From NCBI GenBank assembly GCA_009469585.1, contig SSXW01000027.1:1-56038 (forward strand): a stretch of DNA of 56,038 bases, in the 5' to 3' direction. The first letter of the stretch is position 1. Each line of letters begins with the position of its first letter. The notes under the pieces are model-generated. The model was not told the origin of the DNA, did not search any database, and saw nothing but the letters and a program-made list of their open reading frames with translations. Shown piece after piece: positions 9,231 through 18,804 of this stretch. The position numbers and the translations under genes were made by a program. The DNA is from Dechloromonas sp. Dech2017. Lineage in GTDB: Bacteria; Pseudomonadota; Gammaproteobacteria; Burkholderiales; Rhodocyclaceae.

Positions 9231-9259
9231 TGGACTTGCTACTTCGCAACTCATATACT
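9231..9259 (+). promoter_or_regulatory. Predicted sigma-70 promoter for the WYL regulator
   Basis: TGGACT (9231-9236), 17 bases and TATACT (9254-9259) precede the regulator gene. Transcription would begin near 9266, which excludes the in-frame codon at 9218 and supports the start at 9311. It lies back to back with the HD-gene promoter, so one bound regulator could control both directions. Confidence 0.4.
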
Positions 9260-9310
9260 GAACTCCAATATGCCTACAAGCCATTTTTCACCGCGGAACG
9301 GCTAGTCAAG

Positions 9311-10225
9311 ATGTCGAACGATAAGCTTGAACAATTGACTCAGCCGCAGCGCGATAGACTCGCATTTATCGAATTGCGCATTCGTTTTATCGGGGATATA
9401 CGCCGCCAGGATTTGGTGACAAGGTTTGGCATTCAATCCGCCGCCGCCACCAGGGATTTGGCGCTCTACAAAGAATTGGCGCCCGGCAACATCGACTACG
9501 ACCCCAAGGCGAAGTCGTACATCATTGGCAACAATTTTCGTCCAGTGTTCGACTACCAGACTGACAGAGTCTTGTCCTTGCTTACGCAGGGTTTCGGTGA
9601 CGGAGGGCCGCTTCGACAAAGATCCTGGGTTGCCTGTGAAATTACGTCACGCCTGACCCAGCCAGATTTGGATACCCTTGCTTGTGTCACCCGGGCAATT
9701 CACCAGGATGCCGTACTCAAGATTGAGTATCACTCGATCTCAAGCGGTCGAAGCAAGCGGGAGATCATTCCATTCGCGCTCATCGATAACGACATGCGCT
9801 GGCACGTGCGCGCATTCGATCGCAAGCGGCAAGGTTTCCGTGATTTCGTGATTACGCGGATCAAGCACGCGCAAATGGTGAAGGACGGTACGATCGAATC
9901 CCATGAACGAAGCGACCAAGACATTCAATGGACTCGCATCGTCGAACTCGATCTCGTCCCGCACCCAGACCAACCCTATCCAGAGATAACCGAGATGGAT
10001 TACGGGATGGACGACGGCGTGCTGAAACTCAAAATTCGTGCAGCGATGGCAGGCTACATGCTGCGCAAGTGGAATGTCGACTGTTCCGCAGACCACAAGC
10101 TTCAAGGCCCTGAATATAGGCTGTGGGTGAGAAATCATCTGGCTCTTTACGGCGTCAAGAGCGCCATTCTGGCTCCGGGGTACGAAAGTCCGGAGCCGAT
10201 GCAACTGGAACACGACAGCGACTGA
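9311..10225 (+). CDS. BrxR/CapW-family transcriptional regulator (wHTH-WYL-WCX), 304 aa
   Basis: The N-terminus matches the BrxR/CapW pattern closely: QPQRDRLAFIELRIRFIGDIRRQDL, then a recognition helix region with SAAATRDLALYKELAPGN and YDPKAKSYI (residues 8-75). A WYL domain follows (about 130-200: LKIEYHSISSGR, RWHVRAFDRKRQGFRDF) and a C-terminal WCX dimer domain. This family represses phage-defence operons (BREX, CBASS and others) and is thought to release DNA on binding a ligand or nucleic-acid signal. I start at the ATG at 9311 because family members begin just before the QRxRL segment and the predicted promoter lies downstream of 9218. It faces the HD cluster and precedes the helicase-methylase cassette, so it probably governs both. 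Confidence 0.9.
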   Translation: MSNDKLEQLTQPQRDRLAFIELRIRFIGDIRRQDLVTRFGIQSAAATRDLALYKELAPGNIDYDPKAKSYIIGNNFRPVFDYQTDRVLSLLTQGFGDGGPLRQRSWVACEITSRLTQPDLDTLACVTRAIHQDAVLKIEYHSISSGRSKREIIPFALIDNDMRWHVRAFDRKRQGFRDFVITRIKHAQMVKDGTIESHERSDQDIQWTRIVELDLVPHPDQPYPEITEMDYGMDDGVLKLKIRAAMAGYMLRKWNVDCSADHKLQGPEYRLWVRNHLALYGVKSAILAPGYESPEPMQLEHDSD

Positions 10226-10525
10226 CATGAAATCTTCGAATAGATCAACAAGCCTTCTGGCGACGACATCAAGTGTCGTATTTTCGGAGTCCATCCATGA
10301 TCAGTCGTCAGAAGATATTCATCTCCAAAAATTAAAAATGAATAAGGGAGAAGAGGGCGGGCTGACGCTTCACTAGAAAGCAATATTCAAATGAGCTGAA
10401 CTCTTTTCGGAGTGAGTCGGCAAAAAAATAGCACAATATTTACTCAATCATCATTGGATGGCGGATCATTCCATTTTTGATCCTTGAGTGGGTGTTTTGC
10501 AGAAAATGGCTTAGCACTCGGAACA
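10226..10525 (+). other. Non-coding leader between regulator and helicase cassette
   Basis: About 300 bases of AT-rich sequence without a credible gene. A frame open from a TTG at 10484 joins the helicase frame, but has no ribosome site and no family-like residues. The stretch probably holds the cassette's own promoter; I could not single out one pair of boxes, and no terminator after the regulator is evident. Confidence 0.4.
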
Positions 10526-13450
10526 ATGATTTACGACAATTTTCAAAAATCCTCACTTCAGCCCCCGGCGCCAGGTACTCGCGTCCTGATTCGCGATGAG
10601 GAATGGCTGGTGCGAAACTCAGATCAATGTGGCTCAGGTGGGTACGAGGTGCGTTGTGTCGGCGTGTCGGAAATGGTCCGCAACCGCGCGGCAATTTTTC
10701 TGTCTGCATTAGATAGCATCGAGATCATCGACCCACGTGAGACTGAGTTGGTGAATGATGATTCACCCGGATTCAAGGCCTCGCTGCTGTATCTCGAGGC
10801 ACGGCTGCGTCAGACCGTTCCGACCACGGAGAATCTGGCTATCGGTCATCAGGGGGTGATGGATCCGCTGCCGTTCCAGCTTGATCCAGCGCATCGAGTT
10901 CTCAAGCAGTTGCGGCCTCGTTTGCTGATTGCGGACACGGTTGGTCTCGGCAAGACGCTTGAGGCCGGCGTTCTGACGGCGGAATTGATCCGCCGGGGTA
11001 AGGGGCGGCGCATTCTGGTTGTCACTACCCGCGCCATGATGCGTCAGTTCCAGCAGGAATTTTGGAGCCGGTTTGCCATACCCCTCACGCGGCTGGATTC
11101 AAGCGGCATCCAACGCATCCGTCGACAAATTCCAGCGAATCACAACCCGTTCCAGTATCTCGACCGGACGATCATTTCCGTCGATACCCTGAAGCGTGAT
11201 GGTGAATACCGGCACTACCTGGAAAAGGCGTGGTGGGACATCATCATCATCGACGAGGCCCACAACGTCAGCTACAAGGGCAACCGCATGCAGGCGTTCC
11301 GCCTCGCGGAGTTGCTGGCGCGCCGTTCGGACGCGTTGATCATGCTGACTGCCACCCCGCATAACGGTAAGCGCGAGAGTTTTGCCAGCCTGATGCGCAT
11401 GCTTGATCCCACCGTGCTGCCGGCCAAGGCGGATTACACCAAGGAAGATGTCGAGCATCTGTTCGTGCGTCGCTTCAAGAGCGATGTCCGCGAGCAGATT
11501 CGCCAGGAATTCCCTGAGCGGGAGATATTCAAGTTTTCCGCCCGGGCAACGCCAGCCGAGAACGCTGCATTCGACGCCCTCGCCATACTCCGACTCAAGT
11601 CGGACGAGAGCGCGCGCGACGGTGCGATGTTGTTCCGCACTACCTTGGAGAAATCCCTGTTTTCATCCCCGGCTGCCTGTCTTCAGACGCTGGACGAGCG
11701 TCTGCGCCGTACCCGTGCCAAGGATGTTGCCCATCCCGATCTGGTATCGCTGCAATCCCTGCGCGACGCAGTGGCGGCCATCGGCCCGGCGCAATTCTCC
11801 AAGTTCAATGAACTGGTTTGCCATCTGCGCGGTCAGGCATCAGCTGCGGGTGGTGATCGCTGGCGGTGGGACGGCAAAACTGCGGATGACCGCCTGGTGG
11901 TTTTCACCGAGCGGATTGAGACACTCAACTTCCTGCATGAGCACCTGCCAAAGGCCCTCGGCTTGCCTGCCAGTGCCGTGGCCATCCTGCATGGACAGTT
12001 GCCGGATGACGACATGCAGAAGATCGTCGAGGATTTCGGTAAGACCCTGTCTCCCCTGCGTCTGTTGATCGCCTCGGATGTCGCATCTGAAGGCCTCAAC
12101 CTGCATTACTGCGCGCATCGCCTAGTGCATTTCGACATCCCTTGGTCGCTGATGGTTTTCCAGCAGCGCAACGGCCGTGTCGATCGTTATGGGCAGACCA
12201 AGACGCCGCTTCTCGCTTATTGCATGACCGAAGCTGCTGACGAGAAAATTCGTGGTGATCTGCGCATCCTCGAGATATTGATCGACAAGGATGCCGAGGC
12301 TGCGCGCAACATCGGCGATCCCTCCAGCTTCATGGGGCTCTATGACGAAGAGCTCGAGGTTGCGAAAATTGCAGAAACCATCGAGCAAGGCACGCAGCCG
12401 GAAGCGTTTTCTGCATGGCTGGACAACACCGGAAAAAGTGGCTTCGAGTTGCTGGACGACATCTTCAACAACGCGCCCGCCCTGGAAGTGCCCGCAGCCG
12501 GGCTGGCCGGTTCATCCAATGCCGCCGGTATTCCGGCCAATAGCTTGCCGTCCCTTTTTTCCGATCATTTCGCCTACGCCCGAACAGGCCTTGAGTGGTT
12601 GCACGGGCTCAATCCCCGCGAGCAGGCTTCACCCCGTTGTGACGAGGCAAAGCGCTCGCTGGCATTTCAGCCGAATGCCGACCTGGCGCTGTTGCTCGAG
12701 CGCGAACTGGCGCCCGAGATGTGGCCGAGCGACAACGTGTTCGCCCTGTCATCCTCGAAAGAGGAAGTCGATCGCGCCATCCGGCATGCCCGTGACACGC
12801 AGGAATGGCCGGCCATCCAGTATCTCTGGCCCATCCATCCAGTCCTGCAATGGCTCGACTACAAAATGCTCGCCCTGTTCGGCCGTCAGAAAGCGCCCGT
12901 CCTGCGGGTGCCGAGTGGCTTGGCGGCGGGAGAATCCATCATTCTGGTCACCGGGCAAATCCCGAACCGGCGCGGCCAATCTGTCCTGGCGGAATGGTTG
13001 GGGGTGCATCTCGACGCCCAGGGGGTTCCGCTGTCGACCTTGCCCCTGGCTGAAGTCATGGCGCGCACCGGGCTGGGCAGCGGTAAGCTGATCAATGATG
13101 GCTCGCCCATTGCTGTTCCCGATTGGAAACGCCGCCTTGCACCGGCGCTGGACGAAGCGGCCAAGGTGCTGCGCGAGAAGAAGCGGGCATTTGATGCCTC
13201 CCACGGCGAGAAACTGAAAACCGAGCTGGATCGCCTGCGCAAGCTGCGCGACCGCCATATCGCCCAGCTCGAACTCGACTTTGCCCAAACACCAGATGCA
13301 CTGGCACAAAGCCGCAGGAAGAAACGCGAAGCGGACACCGACGATCTGTTTGCCCAGTATCAGGAATGGGCACGGCAAACGCTGGAGCTCGATGACCGCG
13401 CGCAATTCACTGTGCTGGCGTTGTTGGTAGCGGGAGGATCTGCCCAATGA
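10526..13450 (+). CDS. SNF2-family helicase/translocase, DrmD-like, 974 aa
   Basis: A superfamily-2 SNF2 ATPase with all main motifs: Walker A as DTVGLGKT (K143), DEAH at 243-246, TATPHNG, the C-terminal lobe motif SDVASEGLNLH, and motif VI QQRNGRVDRYGQ at 546-557. A helical region with a charged coiled coil (EKLKTELDRLRKLRDRHIAQLELDF) follows to the end. Size and pairing with an adenine methylase match DrmD of class 1 DISARM, which is thought to move along DNA and help block incoming phage DNA. The ATG at 10526 is chosen over an in-frame TTG at 10484. The TGA overlaps the methylase ATG as ATGA. Confidence 0.85.
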   Translation: MIYDNFQKSSLQPPAPGTRVLIRDEEWLVRNSDQCGSGGYEVRCVGVSEMVRNRAAIFLSALDSIEIIDPRETELVNDDSPGFKASLLYLEARLRQTVPTTENLAIGHQGVMDPLPFQLDPAHRVLKQLRPRLLIADTVGLGKTLEAGVLTAELIRRGKGRRILVVTTRAMMRQFQQEFWSRFAIPLTRLDSSGIQRIRRQIPANHNPFQYLDRTIISVDTLKRDGEYRHYLEKAWWDIIIIDEAHNVSYKGNRMQAFRLAELLARRSDALIMLTATPHNGKRESFASLMRMLDPTVLPAKADYTKEDVEHLFVRRFKSDVREQIRQEFPEREIFKFSARATPAENAAFDALAILRLKSDESARDGAMLFRTTLEKSLFSSPAACLQTLDERLRRTRAKDVAHPDLVSLQSLRDAVAAIGPAQFSKFNELVCHLRGQASAAGGDRWRWDGKTADDRLVVFTERIETLNFLHEHLPKALGLPASAVAILHGQLPDDDMQKIVEDFGKTLSPLRLLIASDVASEGLNLHYCAHRLVHFDIPWSLMVFQQRNGRVDRYGQTKTPLLAYCMTEAADEKIRGDLRILEILIDKDAEAARNIGDPSSFMGLYDEELEVAKIAETIEQGTQPEAFSAWLDNTGKSGFELLDDIFNNAPALEVPAAGLAGSSNAAGIPANSLPSLFSDHFAYARTGLEWLHGLNPREQASPRCDEAKRSLAFQPNADLALLLERELAPEMWPSDNVFALSSSKEEVDRAIRHARDTQEWPAIQYLWPIHPVLQWLDYKMLALFGRQKAPVLRVPSGLAAGESIILVTGQIPNRRGQSVLAEWLGVHLDAQGVPLSTLPLAEVMARTGLGSGKLINDGSPIAVPDWKRRLAPALDEAAKVLREKKRAFDASHGEKLKTELDRLRKLRDRHIAQLELDFAQTPDALAQSRRKKREADTDDLFAQYQEWARQTLELDDRAQFTVLALLVAGGSAQ

Positions 13451-16400
13451 GTTTCACCGCACCTGGCCTGGAAAACGCCAACGAGTTCTACAGCCAGCAC
13501 TACCTCGACGAGATCGTCGAACGCGATCTCAAGGAAATGTTCGAGCGCTGGAAGGCCGAAGGTTCAGCCAGCCCACCAAGCCGCTTGCGCGCGGCGATTG
13601 CCGGGTATTACCGGCAACACGAGAAATTCCTGCGCGAAAAATCGCTGCCTGGCCGGGTGGCGCTGCTGCTCGATCTGGCCGAGCCGATCCTGTCGGCCCT
13701 GGGTTACGCCTTAAAACCTGAATCCCTGGCGCTGGACGACTTGGCCATGCCGTCCCTGGCCATTTACCGCAATGCCAAGGCAGCCCCGGATCTGGTGGTT
13801 CTGCCGGCGTTGGCGGCGCATGGAGATGAGGAACTTGGCGCCTTGGGTCTGGTGCCTCGGCAGCTGGAAGGGATGTGCGACCCACTGACGAAGGCCGGTG
13901 AAACCTGGGAAGAATCGCTTTCCAAGGTCGTATTTTCCGATAGTGCCCCACCGCGCTGGGTACTGCTGGTGCATCACGAAGAATGGTTGCTGATCGACCG
14001 CGACAAGTGGGGCCGCAAGGCGCACCTGCGTTTCACGCTCCCGGACCTGTTTGCTACGCGCGACGACAAGCTGCTGCGCGCCTTTGCAGCCCTGGCCTGT
14101 CGCACGTCGGTGCTACCCGTCGAGGGCGTCTCGCTGCTCGACACCTTGACCGACAGTTCGCATCGTCATGCCTTCGAGGTGTCCGGTGACCTGAAGTACG
14201 CCCTGCGCGAGGCCATTGAACTGATTGCCAACGAAGCCATCCGCCACAAGCGCGAGATTGCCAAGGAAAAGGTCTTCGACCGTAACGACATCGACCTTGC
14301 CCAGGATCTGTCGCGCGAATGCCTGCGCTTCATGTACCGCCTGTTGTTCGTGTTCTACCTCGAGGCCCGGCCCGAACTGGGGTATGCCCCGGTGGAGGCC
14401 GATGCCTACCTCAAGGGTTACAGTCTGGAACATCTGCGCGATCTCGAGCAGGTTCCACTCTCCACGCCCGAGGCACTCGATGGCAACTACATCCACGAAA
14501 GCCTGAAGCTCCTGTTCAAGCTGATCTGGAAAGGCTTCCCCGTGGCGAGCCAGGACGGCCAGCACCAGCTCCCGGGGGCCATGTCAGATAACACAGGCTT
14601 CCTGCTTCCGCCGCTGCAAGGTCACCTGTTCGACCCAGAGGCCACACCGATCCTCAATTCCGTGCGCCTGCGCAACCGGGTGCTGCAACAGGTCATCAAG
14701 CTGATGTCGCTGTCGCGTGAGGGCAGCAAGCGGCGCGGCCGCATCAGCTACGGCACCCTGGGTATCAACCAGTTGGGCGCCGTCTATGAGGCGCTGCTGT
14801 CCTTCCGCGGCTTCTTTGCCGAAACCGACCTGTATGAGGTCCGCCCCGATCCAAATCGCAAGAAGGACGAAGGTGAAACGGAGCGTGCCGACGACGAAGG
14901 TGACGCCGAGGATGTCAGTAACGGCGACCTGTTCGCCGGCGAGGGCGACGATACCCCGGTCGTGAAGGACAAAGCGAAGAAGGAAGCCTTCAATCCGCTT
15001 GATCCGGCCTGGTTTGTTCCAGCCGCAGACATCGGCCAATACACCCCGGCGGAAACCCTGTTCGGCGGCGAGCCTCGCAAGTATGGCAAGGGCAGCTTCA
15101 TTTATCGCCTGGCCGGGCGCGAGCGTGAAAAGAGCGCGTCCTACTACACCCCGGAAGTGCTCTCTCGTTGCCTGGTTGAGCATGCCGTCAAACCCTTGCT
15201 GGAAACCTGTGCCAGTGCCGACGACATCCTGCGTCTGACCGTGTGTGAGCCTGCCATGGGTAGCGCGGCCTTCCTCAACGAAGCCATCGACCAGTTGGCC
15301 GAAGCCTATCTGCGGCGCAAGGAAAAGGAAGTTGGCGAGACAGTGCCGCATGACCGCCGCGCCGAAGAAAAACAGCGCGTGAAGATGTTCATCGCCGACA
15401 ACAACGTGTTTGGCGTCGATCTCAATCCGGTGGCGGTCGAGTTGGCCGAAGTGTCCTTGTGGCTCAATGCCATCTTCAAGGGCGCCCATGTGCCCTGGTT
15501 CGGACTGCAACTCTTTAATGGCAATTCGCTGGTCGGCTGCCGGCGCGATGTGTTCACCACCGCCCAGCTTTCGCCGGGCAAGGGCGAAACTGGCAAGCCC
15601 GAGCGCGACTGGCGTGCCGCCGTGCCGAGCCGTCTCGCCTGCACCAACTTTCGCAAGGCTGGCCAGATCTGGCACTTCCTGTTGCCGGCCGATGGCATGG
15701 TCAGCGTTACCGACAAGGTGGTCAAGGCGCTGGAACCCAAACGCGTCGAGACCATCAAGGCCTGGCGCAAGGCCTTCCTGAAGCCCTTGGAGAAGGACGA
15801 AATTACCCGCGCCGAGGCGTTGGCCGAAGGCGTCGAGTCGCTCTGGAAGCAGCATGCCGAAGAGCTGGAACGCGTGCGCAAGGCGACGGCGGACGAATTG
15901 CACGTCTGGCCCGACCCGGCCGCCAACCGCGCGCCAACCACCACCAAGGAAAAGGACGCCATCTACGCCCGTGAGATGCTTTCAGAGCGGGTACGCAACG
16001 CTTCTCCATATCGCCGGCTCAAGCTGGTCATGGATTACTGGTGCGCGCTCTGGTTCTGGCCGGTGACCGGGGCTGAAGATCTGCCGACGCGTGAGGAGTG
16101 GTGGTTCGACCTCGAAACTCTGGTGCTGGGGAACGCCAGTTTGGCCCCGGCCAGCATACCCACGGACTTCTTCCCCGAGACCATTCCGCAGCAGACCATC
16201 GACTTCACTATCGAACGCGACCGTTATGGCCACGTCAATCTCGATGCCCTGCTGGAAAACAACCCACGTCTGAAGCGTGCCGCCGCCATCGCTGGTACGC
16301 AACGCTTCTTCCATTGGGAGCTGGAATTTGCCGATCTATTCAAATCGCGTGGTGGCTTCGACCTGATTCTCGGCAATCCGCCGTGGATCAAGGTGGAGTG

Positions 16401-18351
16401 GAACGAGAAGGCGCTGCTGGCCGAGTATTCGCCGCTGTTCGCTTTGCGCAAACTGTCGGCCAAAGAAGCCGCTGACCGGCGCGACGCGGTGTTCGCTGCC
16501 GCACCGAAGGCGCGTGAGGACTACATTGAGGAATGCGCTGGGCAGGAGGGGATGCAGGCGTTCATGAACGCCACGCAGAACTACTCGCTACTCAAGGGTT
16601 CGCAGACCAACCTGTTCAAGTGTTTCCTGCCGGTGGTCTGGCGATTGGGTAATCCAGCGCGCGGCATTCAAGCGCTGCTGCATCCGGAAGGTATCTACGA
16701 CGACCCCAAGGGCGCTGTCCTGCGAGCGCCGACTTTTGCGCGGCTACGGGCGCACTACCAGTTCGAGAATCAGTTGCTGCTCTTTCCCGAGGTGCATCAC
16801 AACACCAAGTTCAGCATCAACATTTACGGGCCGCCGCAGCCACCGCAATTTCTGCACATCGCCAATCTCTTCGACCCGACCACCATCCGCGCCAGCCTCG
16901 AACATCCCGGTGGCAGCACGACGCCAGGCATCAAGTCGGATGCCGGGCGCTGGCAAACTGCCGGCCACAAAAATCGCATCATCGAAGTCAATGCCGCGAC
17001 ACTAGCCACCTTCGCCAAGCTCTACGACGAACCCGGCACGCTACCGGAACAGGCGCGCCTACCGGCGGTGCATTCGAGAGAGCTGGTTTCAGTGCTGGAA
17101 AAGTTCGCCCAGGTGCCGCGACGTTTGGGCGATCTGGCTGGTGAGTATTTCACGCTGGAAATGTGGCACGAAACCGGCGCCCAGCGAGATGGCACCATTC
17201 GCCGAGAAAGCGGCTTCGTCAGCGACCCCGGCGATCTGGTGCTGTCTGGTCCGCATTTCTTCGTTGGCAACCCACTCAACAAGACCCCGCGCGCGGTCTG
17301 TACGCAGAACAGCCATTACGACATGCTCGATCTGGAAGCGCTGCCGGAGGACTACCTGCCACGTACTAACTATCGCCCGGCATGCGATGTGGCGACCTAT
17401 GCTGCCAGGATTGCGCGTGTAAGTTGGAGGGGCGAGGGGGAGCTTGAAGGAAAACCGGTAACGAAATTCTATAGGCTTGGTTTTCGCGGCATGCTTTCCC
17501 AGGCTGGGGAGCGAACTCTTATCGGTTCGTTGATCCCTCCCGAAGTTGCTCACATACATGGTGTGCAAACAACCGCCTTTAAGGCAAACGAGGTATTGGT
17601 TCGGCAACTGGCTTTCTCAATCTCAGTTGTTGCCGATACATTTATCAAGACGACGGGCCGTAGCAATCTGCACTATTCTTGGGAGCAGTTCCCGCTTTTT
17701 GATTATTCGGAATCGTTGGTTTGTCGCGCACTCGCCCTTAACTGCCTCACAACCCACTACGCCAACCTCTGGTCCGACTGTTGGCAGGACGAGTTCCTCC
17801 GCGACAGTTTCGCCAGCACTGACCCACGCCTGCCGGCCGATTTCTTCGCCCAGCTCACCCCGGAATGGCAACGGAACTGCGCCCTGCGTAGCGACTACGC
17901 CCGCCGCCAGGCGCTGGTGGAAATCGACGTGCTCGCTTCGCTGGCACTTGGCCTGACACTTGACGAGCTGCTGACCATTTACCGCGTGCAATTTCCGGTG
18001 ATGCGCCAGTACGAAACCGACACCTGGTACGACGCTCACGGCCGCATCGTCTTCACCGCCAGCAAGGGGCTGGTTGGCGTCGGCCTGCCGCGCAAGGCTG
18101 GCAAGCGTGATGCTCCGTGCGAAATCGTCTTCCCGGACGGCAAGACCCAATCGCGCAACCTTGGCTGGGAAGATGCCCGCAAGTTCCCGGACGGCACCCG
18201 CATCCGCCGTCCGATCAGTGCTGACTTTTTGCCCGGTGGCCCGGTGAATAGTATGGTGGAATATGTGGCACCGTTTGCCCTGGCCGATCGCGAGGCGGAT
18301 TACCGGGTGGCGTGGAGGCATTTTTCCGAAAACTCTCAATGTATAAGCTAA
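13447..18351 (+). CDS. Eco57I/DrmMI-type adenine-specific DNA methyltransferase, 1,634 aa
   Basis: A gamma-type N6-adenine methylase. The SAM site is VCEPAMGSAAF (599-609), followed by NNVFGVDLNPVAVELAEVSLWL (motif II), and the catalytic NPPW lies at 977-980 in LILGNPPWIKVEW. A large N-terminal part (1-590) with an acidic linker near 475-510 precedes the methylase fold. The C-terminal 550 residues contain the target-recognition region, ending with the SNLHYSWEQFPLF type block. Length and neighbours match DrmMI of class 1 DISARM or a PglX-like enzyme. It presumably marks host DNA so the helicases spare it. No PD-(D/E)XK motif is visible, so it need not be a type IIG nuclease. Bases 17,420-17,750 are more AT-rich than the rest. 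Confidence 0.85.
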   Translation: MSFTAPGLENANEFYSQHYLDEIVERDLKEMFERWKAEGSASPPSRLRAAIAGYYRQHEKFLREKSLPGRVALLLDLAEPILSALGYALKPESLALDDLAMPSLAIYRNAKAAPDLVVLPALAAHGDEELGALGLVPRQLEGMCDPLTKAGETWEESLSKVVFSDSAPPRWVLLVHHEEWLLIDRDKWGRKAHLRFTLPDLFATRDDKLLRAFAALACRTSVLPVEGVSLLDTLTDSSHRHAFEVSGDLKYALREAIELIANEAIRHKREIAKEKVFDRNDIDLAQDLSRECLRFMYRLLFVFYLEARPELGYAPVEADAYLKGYSLEHLRDLEQVPLSTPEALDGNYIHESLKLLFKLIWKGFPVASQDGQHQLPGAMSDNTGFLLPPLQGHLFDPEATPILNSVRLRNRVLQQVIKLMSLSREGSKRRGRISYGTLGINQLGAVYEALLSFRGFFAETDLYEVRPDPNRKKDEGETERADDEGDAEDVSNGDLFAGEGDDTPVVKDKAKKEAFNPLDPAWFVPAADIGQYTPAETLFGGEPRKYGKGSFIYRLAGREREKSASYYTPEVLSRCLVEHAVKPLLETCASADDILRLTVCEPAMGSAAFLNEAIDQLAEAYLRRKEKEVGETVPHDRRAEEKQRVKMFIADNNVFGVDLNPVAVELAEVSLWLNAIFKGAHVPWFGLQLFNGNSLVGCRRDVFTTAQLSPGKGETGKPERDWRAAVPSRLACTNFRKAGQIWHFLLPADGMVSVTDKVVKALEPKRVETIKAWRKAFLKPLEKDEITRAEALAEGVESLWKQHAEELERVRKATADELHVWPDPAANRAPTTTKEKDAIYAREMLSERVRNASPYRRLKLVMDYWCALWFWPVTGAEDLPTREEWWFDLETLVLGNASLAPASIPTDFFPETIPQQTIDFTIERDRYGHVNLDALLENNPRLKRAAAIAGTQRFFHWELEFADLFKSRGGFDLILGNPPWIKVEWNEKALLAEYSPLFALRKLSAKEAADRRDAVFAAAPKAREDYIEECAGQEGMQAFMNATQNYSLLKGSQTNLFKCFLPVVWRLGNPARGIQALLHPEGIYDDPKGAVLRAPTFARLRAHYQFENQLLLFPEVHHNTKFSINIYGPPQPPQFLHIANLFDPTTIRASLEHPGGSTTPGIKSDAGRWQTAGHKNRIIEVNAATLATFAKLYDEPGTLPEQARLPAVHSRELVSVLEKFAQVPRRLGDLAGEYFTLEMWHETGAQRDGTIRRESGFVSDPGDLVLSGPHFFVGNPLNKTPRAVCTQNSHYDMLDLEALPEDYLPRTNYRPACDVATYAARIARVSWRGEGELEGKPVTKFYRLGFRGMLSQAGERTLIGSLIPPEVAHIHGVQTTAFKANEVLVRQLAFSISVVADTFIKTTGRSNLHYSWEQFPLFDYSESLVCRALALNCLTTHYANLWSDCWQDEFLRDSFASTDPRLPADFFAQLTPEWQRNCALRSDYARRQALVEIDVLASLALGLTLDELLTIYRVQFPVMRQYETDTWYDAHGRIVFTASKGLVGVGLPRKAGKRDAPCEIVFPDGKTQSRNLGWEDARKFPDGTRIRRPISADFLPGGPVNSMVEYVAPFALADREADYRVAWRHFSENSQCIS

Positions 18352-18377
18352 TTTAGTTTGAACGCTCTGACCATTTG

Positions 18378-18393
18378 TTAATCTATAGGTTAA
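18378..18393 (+). promoter_or_regulatory. Predicted autoregulatory operator of the TAC module
   Basis: TTAATCTATAGGTTAA is palindromic in 14 of 16 positions. It lies directly upstream of the toxin start (TTG 18,397), downstream of a TTGAAC box at 18,358-18,363, where a -10 would fall. HigA-type antitoxins repress their own promoter by binding such a dyad. It suggests the module keeps its own promoter inside the larger cassette. Confidence 0.5.
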
Positions 18394-18396
18394 AAT

Positions 18397-18804
18397 TTGA
18401 AACTCGTTGCTCTCAATGAAAAGCGCTTCAAGGTAGCTGCCGTCGTGGAGGGCAATGAGGCACCGGTGTTGCGCTTCCTTCAGGACGCACCGTCCGACAT
18501 GCAGGGTAGTGCGCGCGGTATGCCGGCCCTGTTTGACCGGTATGCGACGGATGGAAGGCGATTGTTGAGTAGCGAGGTGTTCCACGAGGCCAACAAGGAA
18601 CAAGGCATCTGGGAGTTCATCAAAGGTCGCTTGCGGGTGTTTTGCTTTATGGATACGGATGGCACCCTGTTGGTGCTGACACATGGTGCAGTAAAGAAAT
18701 CTAAAAAGGCCGACCCGATGGAGGTCGCCCGAGCAGTACGCATCAAGGATGCCTTCCTTGTTGCGAAACGGCAGGGAGCATTGGAATGGGAGCCGAAAAA
18801 ATGA
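18397..18804 (+). CDS. higB: HigB-like RelE-superfamily toxin, 135 aa
   Basis: RelE/HigB fold of the Gp49-like group: the segment GRLRVFCFMDTDGTLLVLTHGAVKKSKKADPMEVARAVRIKDAFL is typical of HigB toxins that cut mRNA at the ribosome. The start is a TTG at 18,397 preceded by AGG; no ATG gives a complete domain. Its stop overlaps the antitoxin ATG as ATGA, in the toxin-first order of higBA. It begins 45 bases after the methylase, and is followed by an antitoxin with a long tail and a SecB-like protein, which together form a toxin-antitoxin-chaperone module. Likely action: growth arrest by translation-dependent mRNA cleavage when the antitoxin is lost. Confidence 0.8.
   Translation: MKLVALNEKRFKVAAVVEGNEAPVLRFLQDAPSDMQGSARGMPALFDRYATDGRRLLSSEVFHEANKEQGIWEFIKGRLRVFCFMDTDGTLLVLTHGAVKKSKKADPMEVARAVRIKDAFLVAKRQGALEWEPKK

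Noticed and set aside
14584..15903. 439-codon minus-strand frame
   Set aside because: Antisense to the methylase, including its SAM-binding motif; no family features of its own.
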